A DNA stretch of 64,000 nucleotides from DASPGX01 sp035620375 (GCA_035620375.1 DASPGX010000028.1:1-64000); one strand, 5' to 3'. Positions 1 through 10,090 are shown, counted from the stretch's first letter. Numbers and translations: made by a program. The notes: a model not told the origin generated them from the letters alone.

Positions 1-1
1 C

Positions 2-3000
2 TCCGGCTCCCTGACTCCGTCCGCCTCCCCGGCAGGCACCTTCTACACCCTGGGCCAGATCTTCAACCCCCTTGCCTCCACCTCCTACGACTCGAGCTCC
101 GTCGCCGCTGACGCCGACGGCTCCATCCTCCAGATTGTCCGCTACATCAACGACCAGCTGGGATGGGCCTCTGCCTCCAACAACGTCTATTCGCTTTCCA
201 ATAACGTGGGCATCGGGGACACCACGCCCGAAGCCAACTTCGAGGTATCCGGCACCGCCTCCATCTCCCAGCTCTATCTGGGCGGCTCCCTGGTCTCCTC
301 CTTCGGCGTTTCCTCCGACTCCCTGGACTTCGACGAGTTCGTGGACGCGATGACGTTGGATGCGGATACGACGATTGCAAGCGGGGGGTTCGGCTTAGTC
401 ATCGGGACCGCAGCACCGGACGCGCTTATGTCCCTCGGCCGGAGCGTCGGTCCCCAGGGCTCCGCCGGTGCGACATCAGCGCGGGAACCTATCCTTGCCA
501 TCGCGAAGCGGTATACGACCGGAGCCGGGAAGGTTCCGCTCTACGTACAATCTATTTGGGATTCGCCGTCAGCAACGTCAGGCATCGCGGGTATTGAGGC
601 GAACGCTCAAATTGCCTCAACGAGCGCTGTGAATATGACCGGTAGCATAACCTCCATTATCGGGCGTTCAGAGCAGATCGGGACAGGGACCGCGACCGAA
701 ATGACGGGTGTTCTGGGTGTTGGTGGTGTCCGAAGCGCCGGTACGATATATCGGGCCCAGGGCGTGACCGGAAGTACGACGCTTGCCACCGGAGGCACAA
801 TTCTTCGTGGGGCCGGACTGAAATCGTTTGCCACAACTCTGAGCGGCACGATGACCGATTCGTTCGGAATCTGGGCCGCGTCACCATCGTTCTTCGGTGG
901 CACCATCACAAACCTGGTCGGCGTTGCTATAGACGGCATGAACCGCGGGACGAACAACATCTCAATCCTTATCGCGAGCACGTCGGCGCTGACGGTTCCG
1001 TCGGGCAATTACGCCATCTACAGCAGCGCCGAGCATAACAGTTTCTTTGCGGGCAACATCGGCATCGGGGTTACCGCGCCCCAGGCGAAGCTGGAGATCT
1101 CCGGCACGGCATCCGCGTCATTCTTCGCCGCTTCGGCGGGCTCTATCGGCTCGGTGAGTTATGGGTTTGGTTCCGGATTCACAGATATGGGACTCTTCCG
1201 CTCGGGGACGACTCTGGTCGCCCAGAACCGGGATGTAACGCCGGATGCGACCGGACGCTCACGCATTTCGCTGGGCGAAGAATTCTTCAATCTGAACGCC
1301 GTCCGGTCAGAAGACGCCACGCACTCGGCGACCCTCCAGTGCTTCGACGAGGGCGGCTCGTCGATGATTTGCGGCTTTGACGTAATCGACGGGGGCGGTA
1401 CGGGTAGCGTCGATTTCCGCTCCACGCGAGCGGAATTCGGTACGAACGTCTCGGTGTCGGGAAATTTCGAGCTCACCGGCACGGTTGCATCCAATCTTAC
1501 GCCGCGCACGGACAACACATTCTCTCTCGGCACCTCCGCCCTCCGCTGGGCGAATCTCTTCGCCGTGAACGCCAGCGTATCGAGCAACCTTGAGGTTTCG
1601 GGAGTCGCGAGCATCTCTCAGCTCTTCGTGAACGGCGTGCAGGTTACCGGCGGAGCGGGCGTGACGTCCGACTCGCTGGACTTCGACGAGTTCGTGGATT
1701 CCATGACGCTGGATGCGGATACAAGCATCGCGAGCGGGGGGTTTGTGCTGAATTTCAATACGCCGATGACGTTCGGGCCGGCGGCGAATAATTTCAATGT
1801 GCATTTCTATGAAGATTCCGGGTATTCCGTCTTCGCGCTCGGCGGCACCGTGAGCTACGGGGAGACCCTCGGCATCATTGATGCGTCCGAACGTGCAAGC
1901 AACGGCTACGGATTCTGGTCGGCGTATACGCTGCCCGTGAACAGAGACCATATCGTTTTTGCGCTTTCTCCGACCCCCGGCGCGCTCAATGGCAGCGATG
2001 CGGTGCGTTTACTTGATATCACGGTGAACGGCACCACGCTTTCCACGGGAACGGGAAACACGCGTACGGGAATCCGCCTGAACGGTCCTACGTCCAACCC
2101 GGGCTCGGCGGTTACCACATTCACCGGCATTGATATCAATAACCTCTTTGATAAATCTATCGTTGCGGCGAGTCCGGCCGAATTCAATACGCGCGTATCC
2201 GTTTCCAGCAATTTTGAAGTCGGCGGAACCGCGTCGGTCTCCGGAGTTCTGTATGCCAACGGCGGGTGTGTCGGTTGCGGAGGAGGCGTCGGTTCCGACT
2301 CCCTGGACTTCGACGAGTTTGAGGACTCTCTGGTCCTGGACGCGAACCTGACCGTGGCGTCGGCCGGATTTACGGTGAACTGGGAGCCCTATTTCATCAG
2401 CCACCTACTTCCGAACGCCGACGACACCTATGACTTGGGCGATTCCACGCACCGCTGGAGGGACATCTATGCCGGGCCGGGCACTCTCCGTCTGGGCGCA
2501 TCCGGCGATGAAGGCTGTTTCCGCTACAACACGACGTCCAATGAGCTGGAATTCTCCGACGACTGCTCAACGTACAGCGCATTCACCGCGGATACTGCGG
2601 GCGGATGGACGGACGACGGCACGCATGTGCGCCTGACGACTTCCAGCGACAACGTGGGCATCGGCACAACGACGTCGCTCGCCAAGCTGACGGTCAAAGG
2701 GGGCGCATCCGATATCTTGATGAACGTCTCCGATTCATCGGCCGCCAGGGCGTTGGTCATTCAGGCGAACCGTTCCATCGTATTCGGGGGCGGTATTGCG
2801 GCGGCGGACACGTTCCACCAGTTCAACACGGACGCAACGAACGAAAATCCGAACCGTACGGAAATCAGCGCGCTGGACGACCTGTTCATCTCGGGCGACC
2901 TGGAGATTGACGGCATTATTGATATCTCCGGCGATGCGTCCATTTCGGGCGATATTGAGATGTCCACGAACGGAACATTGTTTATCCTTCCCTCGCTGTT

Positions 3001-6000
3001 CGGTACGGCGGATATTGATACGCCCACCCTCACCTTCAATAACGACCGCGATACCGGTATTGCTCACGAGGGCTCGAATGCTCCGAACAAGCTGTTCTTC
3101 GTGACCGCGGGTAACGCGAGCGTCATGATTGATGGGAGCGGAAATCTGGTGCTTGATGAGAACCTGGTCTTCGGTTCAACCGGCGCTGCGAAGCTGGACG
3201 TAGAGGGTAACGCCGGTGCGAATCTCATCGTGAATTTTGCCTCCAGTTCGGGCGCGCGCGCATTTCTTATCGGTCCGAACCGGGCAATGGTTGCGGGTGG
3301 GGGTGCGTACGCGGCCGCGGACGATTTCCATCAGTTCAACACGGATTCCGGCAACAATAACCCGAACCGTTCGGAAATCGGCGGATTAGACGACCTGTTC
3401 ATCTCGGGCGACCTGGAGCTTGACGGTATCATTGATATTGCGGGTGACGCATCGGTATCGGGCGATATAGAGATGCAGACCAATGCGACGTACCTGATTC
3501 TCCCGTCCCTTGTCAGCTCGGCCGAAATTGATACGCCCCTGATGACGTTCAATAATGACCGCGACACGGGCATCGCGCACGAGGGCACGAATGCGCCGAA
3601 CAAGCTGTTCTTCGTGACCGCGGGTAACGCGAGTGTCATGATTGATGGGAGCGGAAATCTCGTTTTGGACGAGAATATGGTGTTCAGCACGGCGGGAGCC
3701 GCAAAACTGGATGTGGAAGGCAATGCCGGCGCGAATCTTATCGTGAATTTCGCCTCCAGCTCCGCGGCGCGTGCGTTCCTTATCGGACCGAACCGGGCGG
3801 TGACAATCGGTGGTGCGGCGTACAACGCTGCAGACGATTTCAACCAGATTAACGACGATGCCACGAACAATAATCCCGGCAGGGCGGAAATCGATTCCAT
3901 TACCGACCTGTTTATCGCGGACGACGTCGAGATCGACGGCATTTTGGACGTCGGCGGCGCCGCATCCATTTCGGGCCAACTGGAAGTCGGCACGACATTT
4001 AACCGGGAAACCCTGAAGGTGAAGGGCAATAACGGCACGAACGTTTCAACGGCGAATATCACGTTCGTTGACGACCCGGATACCGGGTTTGCGAACCTCA
4101 GTCAGAACGGCGGCCCGGACAAGATATTCGTGGTGAACGGTGGCTCCGCCAATGCCGTCTTTGATGACGACGGAGACCTGCTTCTGCGTGACGGCCTGGC
4201 GTGGAACACGTCCGACGGCGATGCGAAACTTCACGTCATCAGTGCGGGGAGCGAGAATATTTTCATTGCGGCATCCACTTCGGCGTCAACGTTTACCCTT
4301 ACGAAGTACGGCGTATTTGTCCTCGGCGATGCAACATTCAACGCGAACCTGGAAACGTTCAACCAGTTTAATGACGAAACGACGAACACGAACCCTGGCC
4401 GCAGTGAAATCACCGATGAAGAGGATCTGTTCATCGCCGGAGACCTGGAGATTGACGGGATACTGGATATTGGGGGATTCGCATCGATTTCCGGCGACCT
4501 GGAGGTCGGTACAAGTAATGAGTTCTTTGTGGACGTCTCGGCGAACAACGTCGGCATCAATACCAGTGCGCCGACGGCCACGCTGCACGTCAGCAACCTG
4601 ACGGCATCCCAGGACATCGTGAATATTTACGACAACACGACCGAGGTATTCAGTATTCTGGACGGCGGTAATGTCGGGGTGAACGTGACCGATCCGGTTG
4701 CCCGGTTCGCGGTGAGCAACGGTGCGGGTGCGCAGGACATATTCAACCTTTTTGACAACACGACCGAGGTCATGACGGTTCTGAACGGAGGAAATGTCGG
4801 TATCGGCGCCACCGGACCGGAAATGCTGCTGGAGGTGGGCGGGAACATCCTGGCCTCCAATTCGGGCAATATCTATATCGGAACCGGATTGTTCCAGGTC
4901 AGCGGCGTGACGGCTGCGGCGTACAACCGTTTCGGGACCGGCACTACCGGTCATGCGTTGTCCGGCCAGAGCGACGTACTGGTGAGCGATGACCTTGAAG
5001 TGGATGGTGTTCTGTTCGCCGACGGCGGCGCGACCATGGGCGGGACACTGAACCTGAACAGCAACAACATCACGAACGGCGGCACGATTACCGGTACGAC
5101 CATCACCGGAACAAGCTTCTCGGGCGGGTCATTCAGCGGTTCCAGCCTCTCGGTCAGCGGCGGCGTGAGCGGTGCGGGAGCGTCGTTCTCCGGAAACATT
5201 GAGGTCGCGGGCATCGCCAAACTATCCGCCGGTTCGGCGGGTGCCCCCTCGTATACCTTTACCAGTCAGACGAATACGGGAATGTTCCGCAGCGGCACCA
5301 GCGTCGGCATCTCCGCCGCGGGAACCCAAATCGGCCTCTTCAGCACGGCCGGGCTTACCGTAACTGGGACCATAGAGGCAAGCGGCGGTTTTATCGACAA
5401 CGGCAACGCCGGCATCGACACGGACTGTGCGGCCAATGAATTCCTCGGCAACCAGACCACCTCGGGCGGCATCGTGACCGCCGGCTCCTGTGAGACGGAC
5501 GACGTGGACTATGCCGAGCGCTTCTACGCGGGCGAATCCGGCATCGCTCCCGGTGACGTCATCGTCGCCGACCCGCGCGGCGCCGTTGATATCGGCGTCC
5601 CCGGCGCCGACTACAACCAGGCGGTCGTCCGCAGCACCACAGCCTACCAGGGCTCCACCATCGGCATCATCTCCACCATGCCCGGACTCATCATCGGCGC
5701 CAAAGGCACGGCGGAGCATCCCACCGTGGAAGTCGCCCTCGCCGGCCGCGTCCCCGTGAAGGTCAACGACCAGAACGGCCCCGTATCCGTGGGAGACATG
5801 CTCACCAGCTCCGATGAGCCCGGCATCGCCATGCGCGCCAACCGCGCCGGCATGGTCGTCGGTACCGCCCTGACCGAACCCTACGCCTCCGGCTCCCAGC
5901 AGTATGTCATCGCCTTCGTGAACCCGCAGTTCTGGATGCCCACCGTCGGCGAAACCGACGACCTCTTCCCGACGGCCGAGGAAGCGGGACTGTTTGAGCG

Positions 6001-6514
6001 GTTTGTGGGGTATCTGCGGGAACTGCTGGATATCACGCTGGAGAAAGGACTGATTGCGACCATCAAGGGAGTGTTCACCGAGGTCGTGACCGAGCGGCTC
6101 TGTCTGGAGGATGTATGTATCACCAAGGACGAGCTGCGCGGCCTCCTGGATTCCGGCGGAATCGTCCCCGTGGACGGGTCCGGCGGACAACCGTCAGATG
6201 AGCCGGAAGACGAACAGGACGGGAGTGCGGATGGCGGGGCATCAGGAGGCGATACCTCAGACGGGCAGGATGAAGGGGAAGAGGTTACGGAAACCGTCGA
6301 TGACGCCGGAACGGACGACGATGAGAATACTGCCGACGATTCAGGCAATCAGTCCGCGGATGAGACGTCGGAAACCGAAGGCGGTGATGCCGGGGAGGGA
6401 GCGTCGGCAGATACAGCGGAAGACAGTTCTGCAGGGGAGACCGGTGACAGCGGAACGGAGGCCGGTCCCGATTCCGGGTCATCGTCATCGGGCGAAAGTG
6501 GTGATACGGAGTAA
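2..6514 (+). CDS. Giant repetitive surface protein, 5'-truncated by window edge
   Basis: The reading frame is open from base 2 with no stop, so the first Met in the window (206) is not the start and the gene continues to the left. At least 2170 residues are visible. The body is made of short beta-rich modules with recurring phrases such as NVGIGTTTPEAKLEVSG-like, SGTASIS and DLFISGDLEIDG, as in large CPR cell-surface or fibre proteins and phage tail-fibre-like repeats. The last third has a conserved block (DYAERFYAGESGIAPGDVIV to VGTALTEPYASG, about bases 5508-5890) that often closes such proteins and resembles the pre-tail region of self-cleaving fibre proteins. A Cys pair segment (ERLCLEDVCITKDEL) follows, then about 105 residues of acidic Asp/Glu/Gly/Ser low complexity. 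The role is inferred: adhesion or surface layer. Export signals would lie upstream and cannot be seen. Confidence 0.85.
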   Translation, partial: SGSLTPSASPAGTFYTLGQIFNPLASTSYDSSSVAADADGSILQIVRYINDQLGWASASNNVYSLSNNVGIGDTTPEANFEVSGTASISQLYLGGSLVSSFGVSSDSLDFDEFVDAMTLDADTTIASGGFGLVIGTAAPDALMSLGRSVGPQGSAGATSAREPILAIAKRYTTGAGKVPLYVQSIWDSPSATSGIAGIEANAQIASTSAVNMTGSITSIIGRSEQIGTGTATEMTGVLGVGGVRSAGTIYRAQGVTGSTTLATGGTILRGAGLKSFATTLSGTMTDSFGIWAASPSFFGGTITNLVGVAIDGMNRGTNNISILIASTSALTVPSGNYAIYSSAEHNSFFAGNIGIGVTAPQAKLEISGTASASFFAASAGSIGSVSYGFGSGFTDMGLFRSGTTLVAQNRDVTPDATGRSRISLGEEFFNLNAVRSEDATHSATLQCFDEGGSSMICGFDVIDGGGTGSVDFRSTRAEFGTNVSVSGNFELTGTVASNLTPRTDNTFSLGTSALRWANLFAVNASVSSNLEVSGVASISQLFVNGVQVTGGAGVTSDSLDFDEFVDSMTLDADTSIASGGFVLNFNTPMTFGPAANNFNVHFYEDSGYSVFALGGTVSYGETLGIIDASERASNGYGFWSAYTLPVNRDHIVFALSPTPGALNGSDAVRLLDITVNGTTLSTGTGNTRTGIRLNGPTSNPGSAVTTFTGIDINNLFDKSIVAASPAEFNTRVSVSSNFEVGGTASVSGVLYANGGCVGCGGGVGSDSLDFDEFEDSLVLDANLTVASAGFTVNWEPYFISHLLPNADDTYDLGDSTHRWRDIYAGPGTLRLGASGDEGCFRYNTTSNELEFSDDCSTYSAFTADTAGGWTDDGTHVRLTTSSDNVGIGTTTSLAKLTVKGGASDILMNVSDSSAARALVIQANRSIVFGGGIAAADTFHQFNTDATNENPNRTEISALDDLFISGDLEIDGIIDISGDASISGDIEMSTNGTLFILPSLFGTADIDTPTLTFNNDRDTGIAHEGSNAPNKLFFVTAGNASVMIDGSGNLVLDENLVFGSTGAAKLDVEGNAGANLIVNFASSSGARAFLIGPNRAMVAGGGAYAAADDFHQFNTDSGNNNPNRSEIGGLDDLFISGDLELDGIIDIAGDASVSGDIEMQTNATYLILPSLVSSAEIDTPLMTFNNDRDTGIAHEGTNAPNKLFFVTAGNASVMIDGSGNLVLDENMVFSTAGAAKLDVEGNAGANLIVNFASSSAARAFLIGPNRAVTIGGAAYNAADDFNQINDDATNNNPGRAEIDSITDLFIADDVEIDGILDVGGAASISGQLEVGTTFNRETLKVKGNNGTNVSTANITFVDDPDTGFANLSQNGGPDKIFVVNGGSANAVFDDDGDLLLRDGLAWNTSDGDAKLHVISAGSENIFIAASTSASTFTLTKYGVFVLGDATFNANLETFNQFNDETTNTNPGRSEITDEEDLFIAGDLEIDGILDIGGFASISGDLEVGTSNEFFVDVSANNVGINTSAPTATLHVSNLTASQDIVNIYDNTTEVFSILDGGNVGVNVTDPVARFAVSNGAGAQDIFNLFDNTTEVMTVLNGGNVGIGATGPEMLLEVGGNILASNSGNIYIGTGLFQVSGVTAAAYNRFGTGTTGHALSGQSDVLVSDDLEVDGVLFADGGATMGGTLNLNSNNITNGGTITGTTITGTSFSGGSFSGSSLSVSGGVSGAGASFSGNIEVAGIAKLSAGSAGAPSYTFTSQTNTGMFRSGTSVGISAAGTQIGLFSTAGLTVTGTIEASGGFIDNGNAGIDTDCAANEFLGNQTTSGGIVTAGSCETDDVDYAERFYAGESGIAPGDVIVADPRGAVDIGVPGADYNQAVVRSTTAYQGSTIGIISTMPGLIIGAKGTAEHPTVEVALAGRVPVKVNDQNGPVSVGDMLTSSDEPGIAMRANRAGMVVGTALTEPYASGSQQYVIAFVNPQFWMPTVGETDDLFPTAEEAGLFERFVGYLRELLDITLEKGLIATIKGVFTEVVTERLCLEDVCITKDELRGLLDSGGIVPVDGSGGQPSDEPEDEQDGSADGGASGGDTSDGQDEGEEVTETVDDAGTDDDENTADDSGNQSADETSETEGGDAGEGASADTAEDSSAGETGDSGTEAGPDSGSSSSGESGDTE
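314..2371 (+). repeat. Three dispersed copies of a 26-residue motif
   Basis: The motif starting SDSLDFDEF occurs at 314-391, 1667-1744 and 2294-2371, in frame inside the giant protein. It continues with (V/E)DxxxLDA and ends IASGGF or VASAGF. Copies are 1353 and 627 nt apart and probably mark borders of larger modules. Confidence 0.85.
2813..4510 (+). repeat. Tandem in-frame repeat, about 171 residues per unit
   Basis: Units begin at TTC codons 2813, 3326, 3839 and 4358, giving spacings of 513, 513 and 519 nt. Each opens with F(H/N)QFN or FNQIN, followed by NPNR or NPGR, DLFI and DGI(I/L)D. The first two units also share TFNNDRDTGIAHEG, FFVTAGNASVMIDGSGN and KLDVEGNAGANLIVNFASS almost identically, at DNA level too, which suggests recent duplication. 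The fourth unit is partial. Confidence 0.9.
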
Positions 6515-6615
6515 AAATATGTCCGAGAGCGGCGCTGGAAGCCCCAATATAACGATTTTTCCGAATGTCTGACGAAAAAGACCCGTTCTGAGCGTGTGAG
6601 CGATATTGGAGGGAT

Positions 6616-6643
6616 GACTTTTTCCACAGCTGTGGAAAAAGTC
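6616..6643. promoter_or_regulatory. Perfect 28-bp palindrome
   Basis: The half-site GACTTTTTCCACAG is followed directly by its reverse complement with no spacer. Each arm carries TTTTCCACA, one base from a DnaA box (TTATCCACA), in inverted orientation. It lies in the 216-bp gap between the giant protein and the LytR_C gene, about 90 bp upstream of the latter. It could be an operator or a symmetric protein-binding site; a hairpin with no loop is a poor terminator. Confidence 0.6.
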
Positions 6644-6730
6644 GGTTGGCGTTCGTCCGAAGCGGTTGGTATGCTTTCGCCAACGTAATATTTGCCGGGA
6701 TTTTCGGAGGGACCGGCGTCTGAAGCTCAC

Positions 6731-7441
6731 ATGAAAGTCGTATCAAAATTGCTTGCGGGTCTGATTCTTGTCGCGGCCATCGCCGGAGGCGGCTGGTATT
6801 TCTTCAATAAGGGTAAGCAGGAGTTCGTCATCAAGCCGGGTGAGAAACTTTCCGAGGAGCAGGTGTCGCGGCTGGTCCAGCGCGTCGGACGGTTCCTCGT
6901 GCTTCCGGACAACGAGGAGCCCTCGGTCGCGGCCATCGTTGACGCCGCCGCGCTCGCCGAACGCCAGTCGTTCTACCAAGGCGCAAAGGACGGCGATATT
7001 CTTCTGGTCTACTCCAACAAAGCCATCATCTATGACGCGGTTGAAGATAAACTGGTGAATGTCGGACCCATCGTGCGCACGGACGAGCCGGTTGCGCCGG
7101 TCGCCAGCGGAAGCGGAACTCCGCTGCCGGAGGCAAGCGCGACGCCTGCTCCCGAGCCGACCGAGCCCGTCACTATTGAAGTCCGCAACGGCACGACGAC
7201 CGCCGGCCTCGCCGGAGCGATGCGCGACGAGCTGAAGAAGAACGAGCTGTTCAACGTGACCTCCGTCGGCGACGCGACGGGCAGTTACACGGAAACGTTC
7301 ATCGTTGACCTGACAGGCGGCAAGAAGTTCGCGACCGTCCAGGCGCTGCAGCAGGAGCTGAAGACCGCGAAGCTGGTGACGGCGCTTCCTCAGGGCGAGC
7401 GCTCCACGACGGCAGAAGTTCTCGTTCTTATCGGGAAGTAG
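6731..7441 (+). CDS. Membrane-anchored LytR_C domain protein
   Basis: 236 residues. A short basic N-terminus is followed by one membrane segment (about residues 5-23, LLAGLILVAAIAGGGWYFF), a linker rich in Pro/Ala/Thr around residues 125-145, and a C-terminal LytR_C-like domain (VTIEVRNGTTTAGLAGAMRD to AEVLVLIGK). In other bacteria this domain sits at the end of LytR-CpsA-Psr cell-wall proteins, but the catalytic LCP domain is absent here, so only an envelope role can be inferred. The ATG at 6731 is preferred because translation from it gives a normal signal anchor; an in-frame TTG at 6692 would add 13 residues of no obvious value. Confidence 0.75.
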   Translation: MKVVSKLLAGLILVAAIAGGGWYFFNKGKQEFVIKPGEKLSEEQVSRLVQRVGRFLVLPDNEEPSVAAIVDAAALAERQSFYQGAKDGDILLVYSNKAIIYDAVEDKLVNVGPIVRTDEPVAPVASGSGTPLPEASATPAPEPTEPVTIEVRNGTTTAGLAGAMRDELKKNELFNVTSVGDATGSYTETFIVDLTGGKKFATVQALQQELKTAKLVTALPQGERSTTAEVLVLIGK

Positions 7442-7457
7442 CCGCCCCGAAAGCCCT

Positions 7458-7502
7458 CCTATATACTGAACGGCTCATCATATGAGCCGTTCAGTATATA
7501 GG
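7458..7502. repeat. Intergenic hairpin, AACGGCTCA family copy 1
   Basis: A 21-bp perfect stem (7458-7478 with 7482-7502) and a 3-nt loop. The upper stem AACGGCTCA/TGAGCCGTT is shared with the hairpins at 17797-17843 and 49510-49548, while the lower stem differs. It follows the stop codon of the LytR_C gene by 16 nt and may end that transcript, though no U-tract follows. Confidence 0.75.
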
Positions 7503-7571
7503 TACGGTGAATTCTAAAGTTATCTACATACCACTTGCGGAGGGTATGCTATCATCCAAGTGCAACCTGGT

Positions 7572-7608
7572 AACGCAAAAGCGCTTGTGAACCAAGCGTT
7601 TTTGCGTT
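7572..7608 (+). promoter_or_regulatory. Leader hairpin before leuS
   Basis: Arms AACGCAAAAGCGCTT (7572-7586) and AAGCGTTTTTGCGTT (7594-7608) pair over 15 positions with one mismatch around a 7-nt loop, ending 14 nt before the leuS ATG. The right arm and following bases are T-rich, so an attenuator-like role is possible but not shown. Confidence 0.5.
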
Positions 7609-7622
7609 TTAATGAGGAAACG

Positions 7623-10064
7623 ATGGAGCGCTCGTACGACCCTTCTTCCCTTGAGAAGAAGTGGCACGAACAGTGGCAGGACGCCGGACTCTACAGGACT
7701 CCCGATTCCGAAAAGGAGCGGGAGAATTTCATGTTGCTGACGGAATTTCCGTATCCGTCGGGCAATCTCCATATCGGACACTGGTACGCCTTCGCGTTGC
7801 CGGACATGCTCGCGCGGTATTTGCGCATGACCGGCAGGAACGTCCTGTATCCCATCGGCTTTGACGCGTTCGGATTGCCGGCCGAGAACGCCGCCATCCA
7901 GCGCGGCGTTCATCCGGAGGCGTGGACCCGGGAAAATATCGCGACCATGACGGAGCAGCTCCGCTCCATGGGGGCGTCGTTCGACTGGTCGCGGGCGGTT
8001 TCCACCATTGACCCGGCATATTACCGGTGGACGCAGTGGATGTTCCTCCGCTTTTTTGAAAAGGGCCTTGCCTACAGGGCACGGACGACGGTCAACTGGT
8101 GTCCGAAAGACAAAACTGTCCTTGCCAATGAGCAGGTCGTCGACGGCGCCTGTGACCGGTGCGGCACGGCGGTTCAGCAGCAGGAGCGCGAACAGTGGAT
8201 GCTCAAGACGACGGCGTACGCGGCTGAATTGGCTTCGGACCTTCAGGGGCTGGATTATCCCGAATCCACCAAAGCCGCCCAGCGGAACTGGATAGGGCCG
8301 AGCGAGGGCGCGGAAATCATTTTCCGGCTCAATGTACCGGGCCAGGACGACGGAAAGCACAGCGTGGCCGTCTTCACGACGCGGCCCGACACGCTGTTCG
8401 GCTGTACCTACCTTGCGGTTTCTCCCGAGCTGGCGAAGAAGTGGATGGACGTCGGGTGGGAAGCCCCGGACGCGGTCCGGGCGTACGTGGACGATGCGTT
8501 ATCGCGGCGCGAGCTGGAACGCCTTGAGCGGGAAAAGACGGGCGTGGACAGCGGAGTAGCCGCCATCAACCCCGTTAACGGCGGGAAGGTGCCGGTCTGG
8601 GTTGCTGATTACGTGTTGGGCTCCTACGGTACCGGCGCCATCATGGCCGTTCCGGCGCACGACGAACGCGATTTTGAGTTCGCGGAGAAATTCGGCCTGC
8701 CCGTACGACAGGTAATCGAACCGGCCGGAGGAGACGATTCGTCCGGGGGCTCCGTCTATGCCGGAGAAGGCGTGCTTACGAACTCTGGGCCGTATGACGG
8801 TTTGGATTCCGCGCAGGCGCGAACGAAGATTACCGCAGAACTCGCTTCCAAGGGTCACGGTTCAGCCCGCACGACATACCGTCTCCGCGATTGGATATTG
8901 TCCCGTCAGCGCTACTGGGGGTGTCCGATTCCGCTCATTTCGTGCAAGGAGTGCGGATTTGTCCCTGTTCCCGACGAACAGCTGCCCGTCGAACTTCCTC
9001 CGCTGGACGACTTCAGGCCCGCCGATGACGGACGCTCTCCGCTCGCCAAGGCCGCGGGGTGGGTGAAAGCCGCATGTCCGAAGTGCGGCGGAGACGCCGA
9101 GCGTGAAACCGATACGATGGATACCTTCGTGGATTCCTCGTGGTACTTCCTCCGGTACGCCGACCCGGACAATGGCGGACGGTTCGCCGGTGAGGATAAA
9201 ATCGGGGCATGGCTTCCCGTGCCGATGTACGTCGGCGGAGCGGAACACAATACGATGCACCTGCTGTATTCGCGGTTCTGGACGCGTGCGCTGAACGGCC
9301 TGGGCCTGGTGCCGTTCGCCGAGCCGTACCTGGCGCGGAGGAACCACGGCGTAATCCTCGGTCCGGACGGGCAGAAGATGTCCAAGTCGCGCGGGAACGT
9401 TATCGACCCCGACGAGCAGGTGGCCAAGTACGGCGCGGACACGGTGCGTATGTACCTGGCGTTCATGGCGCCGTACGAGCAGGGCGGACCGTGGGATCCC
9501 AAGGGCATCACCGGGGTGCACCGGTTCCTCAAGCGCTTCTGGGCGTTCGTCCATGACCGCTGGGAAAGCGCGGACGGAGCGGACAGCGAAGATGCCGCAA
9601 AGGCGGTTCACCGGGCGAACCGGGACATCGGCGACGATTTGGCGAACCTCCGCTTTAATACGGCGGTTTCTTCGGCGATGATAATGCTCAATGCGCTTGA
9701 GACGGAAACAAAAGTCTCGCGGGACCTTCTCCGCCGGATGGTGCGCATCCTCGCGCCGATGGCCCCGCATATGGCCGAGGAACTCTGGCGTGGGACGCTC
9801 GGCGAACATGAGTCGGTCCACGTACAGAAATGGCCGGAGCCCGAGGAGGACATTCTGCGGGAGGACGAGTACGAACTGCCGGTTCAGGTGAACGGGAAAC
9901 TGCGGGGGAGAATCGTCGTCGGACGCACCGATGACGAACGGACGGCGGTCGCGAAAGCGCTGCAATCCCCTGATATTTTGCGGATTATCGGGGAGCAGTC
10001 CCCGAAAAAGACCGTATTTGTCGCCGGACGGATGCTCAATATCCTTGTGGATGAGAGCCATTGA
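7623..10064 (+). CDS. leuS: Leucyl-tRNA synthetase
   Basis: 813 residues, the usual length for bacterial LeuRS. It charges tRNA-Leu in the cytoplasm. The class I signature is present as HIGH at residues 50-53 (GNLHIGHWYA) and KMSKS at about 585-589 (DGQKMSKSRGNVIDPDE). An editing (CP1) domain lies between, with TTRPDTLFGCTYLAVSPE and GTGAIMAVPAHDERD, and two Cys clusters (CPKD..CDRCG and CKECG..CPKCGG) look metal-binding. The ATG at 7623 is chosen because GAGGA lies 6 nt upstream and the protein then begins in the family manner (YDPSSLEKKWHEQW). The GTG at 7560 would translate through the leader hairpin. Confidence 0.97.
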   Translation: MERSYDPSSLEKKWHEQWQDAGLYRTPDSEKERENFMLLTEFPYPSGNLHIGHWYAFALPDMLARYLRMTGRNVLYPIGFDAFGLPAENAAIQRGVHPEAWTRENIATMTEQLRSMGASFDWSRAVSTIDPAYYRWTQWMFLRFFEKGLAYRARTTVNWCPKDKTVLANEQVVDGACDRCGTAVQQQEREQWMLKTTAYAAELASDLQGLDYPESTKAAQRNWIGPSEGAEIIFRLNVPGQDDGKHSVAVFTTRPDTLFGCTYLAVSPELAKKWMDVGWEAPDAVRAYVDDALSRRELERLEREKTGVDSGVAAINPVNGGKVPVWVADYVLGSYGTGAIMAVPAHDERDFEFAEKFGLPVRQVIEPAGGDDSSGGSVYAGEGVLTNSGPYDGLDSAQARTKITAELASKGHGSARTTYRLRDWILSRQRYWGCPIPLISCKECGFVPVPDEQLPVELPPLDDFRPADDGRSPLAKAAGWVKAACPKCGGDAERETDTMDTFVDSSWYFLRYADPDNGGRFAGEDKIGAWLPVPMYVGGAEHNTMHLLYSRFWTRALNGLGLVPFAEPYLARRNHGVILGPDGQKMSKSRGNVIDPDEQVAKYGADTVRMYLAFMAPYEQGGPWDPKGITGVHRFLKRFWAFVHDRWESADGADSEDAAKAVHRANRDIGDDLANLRFNTAVSSAMIMLNALETETKVSRDLLRRMVRILAPMAPHMAEELWRGTLGEHESVHVQKWPEPEEDILREDEYELPVQVNGKLRGRIVVGRTDDERTAVAKALQSPDILRIIGEQSPKKTVFVAGRMLNILVDESH

Positions 10065-10081
10065 CACGGCCCCGCATGAGT

Positions 10082-10090
10082 TGCTATAAT
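10082..10090 (+). promoter_or_regulatory. Extended -10 element upstream of khpA
   Basis: TGC followed by TATAAT at 10085-10090, 18 bp after the leuS stop. No convincing -35 is seen. A transcript from here would have a leader of about 80 nt. Confidence 0.6.

Noticed and set aside
2813..4510. Regularly spaced repeats as a CRISPR array
   Set aside because: Units are 513 nt, in frame and protein-coding, with no short palindromic repeat and spacers; no cas genes are present. I found no CRISPR array in the window.
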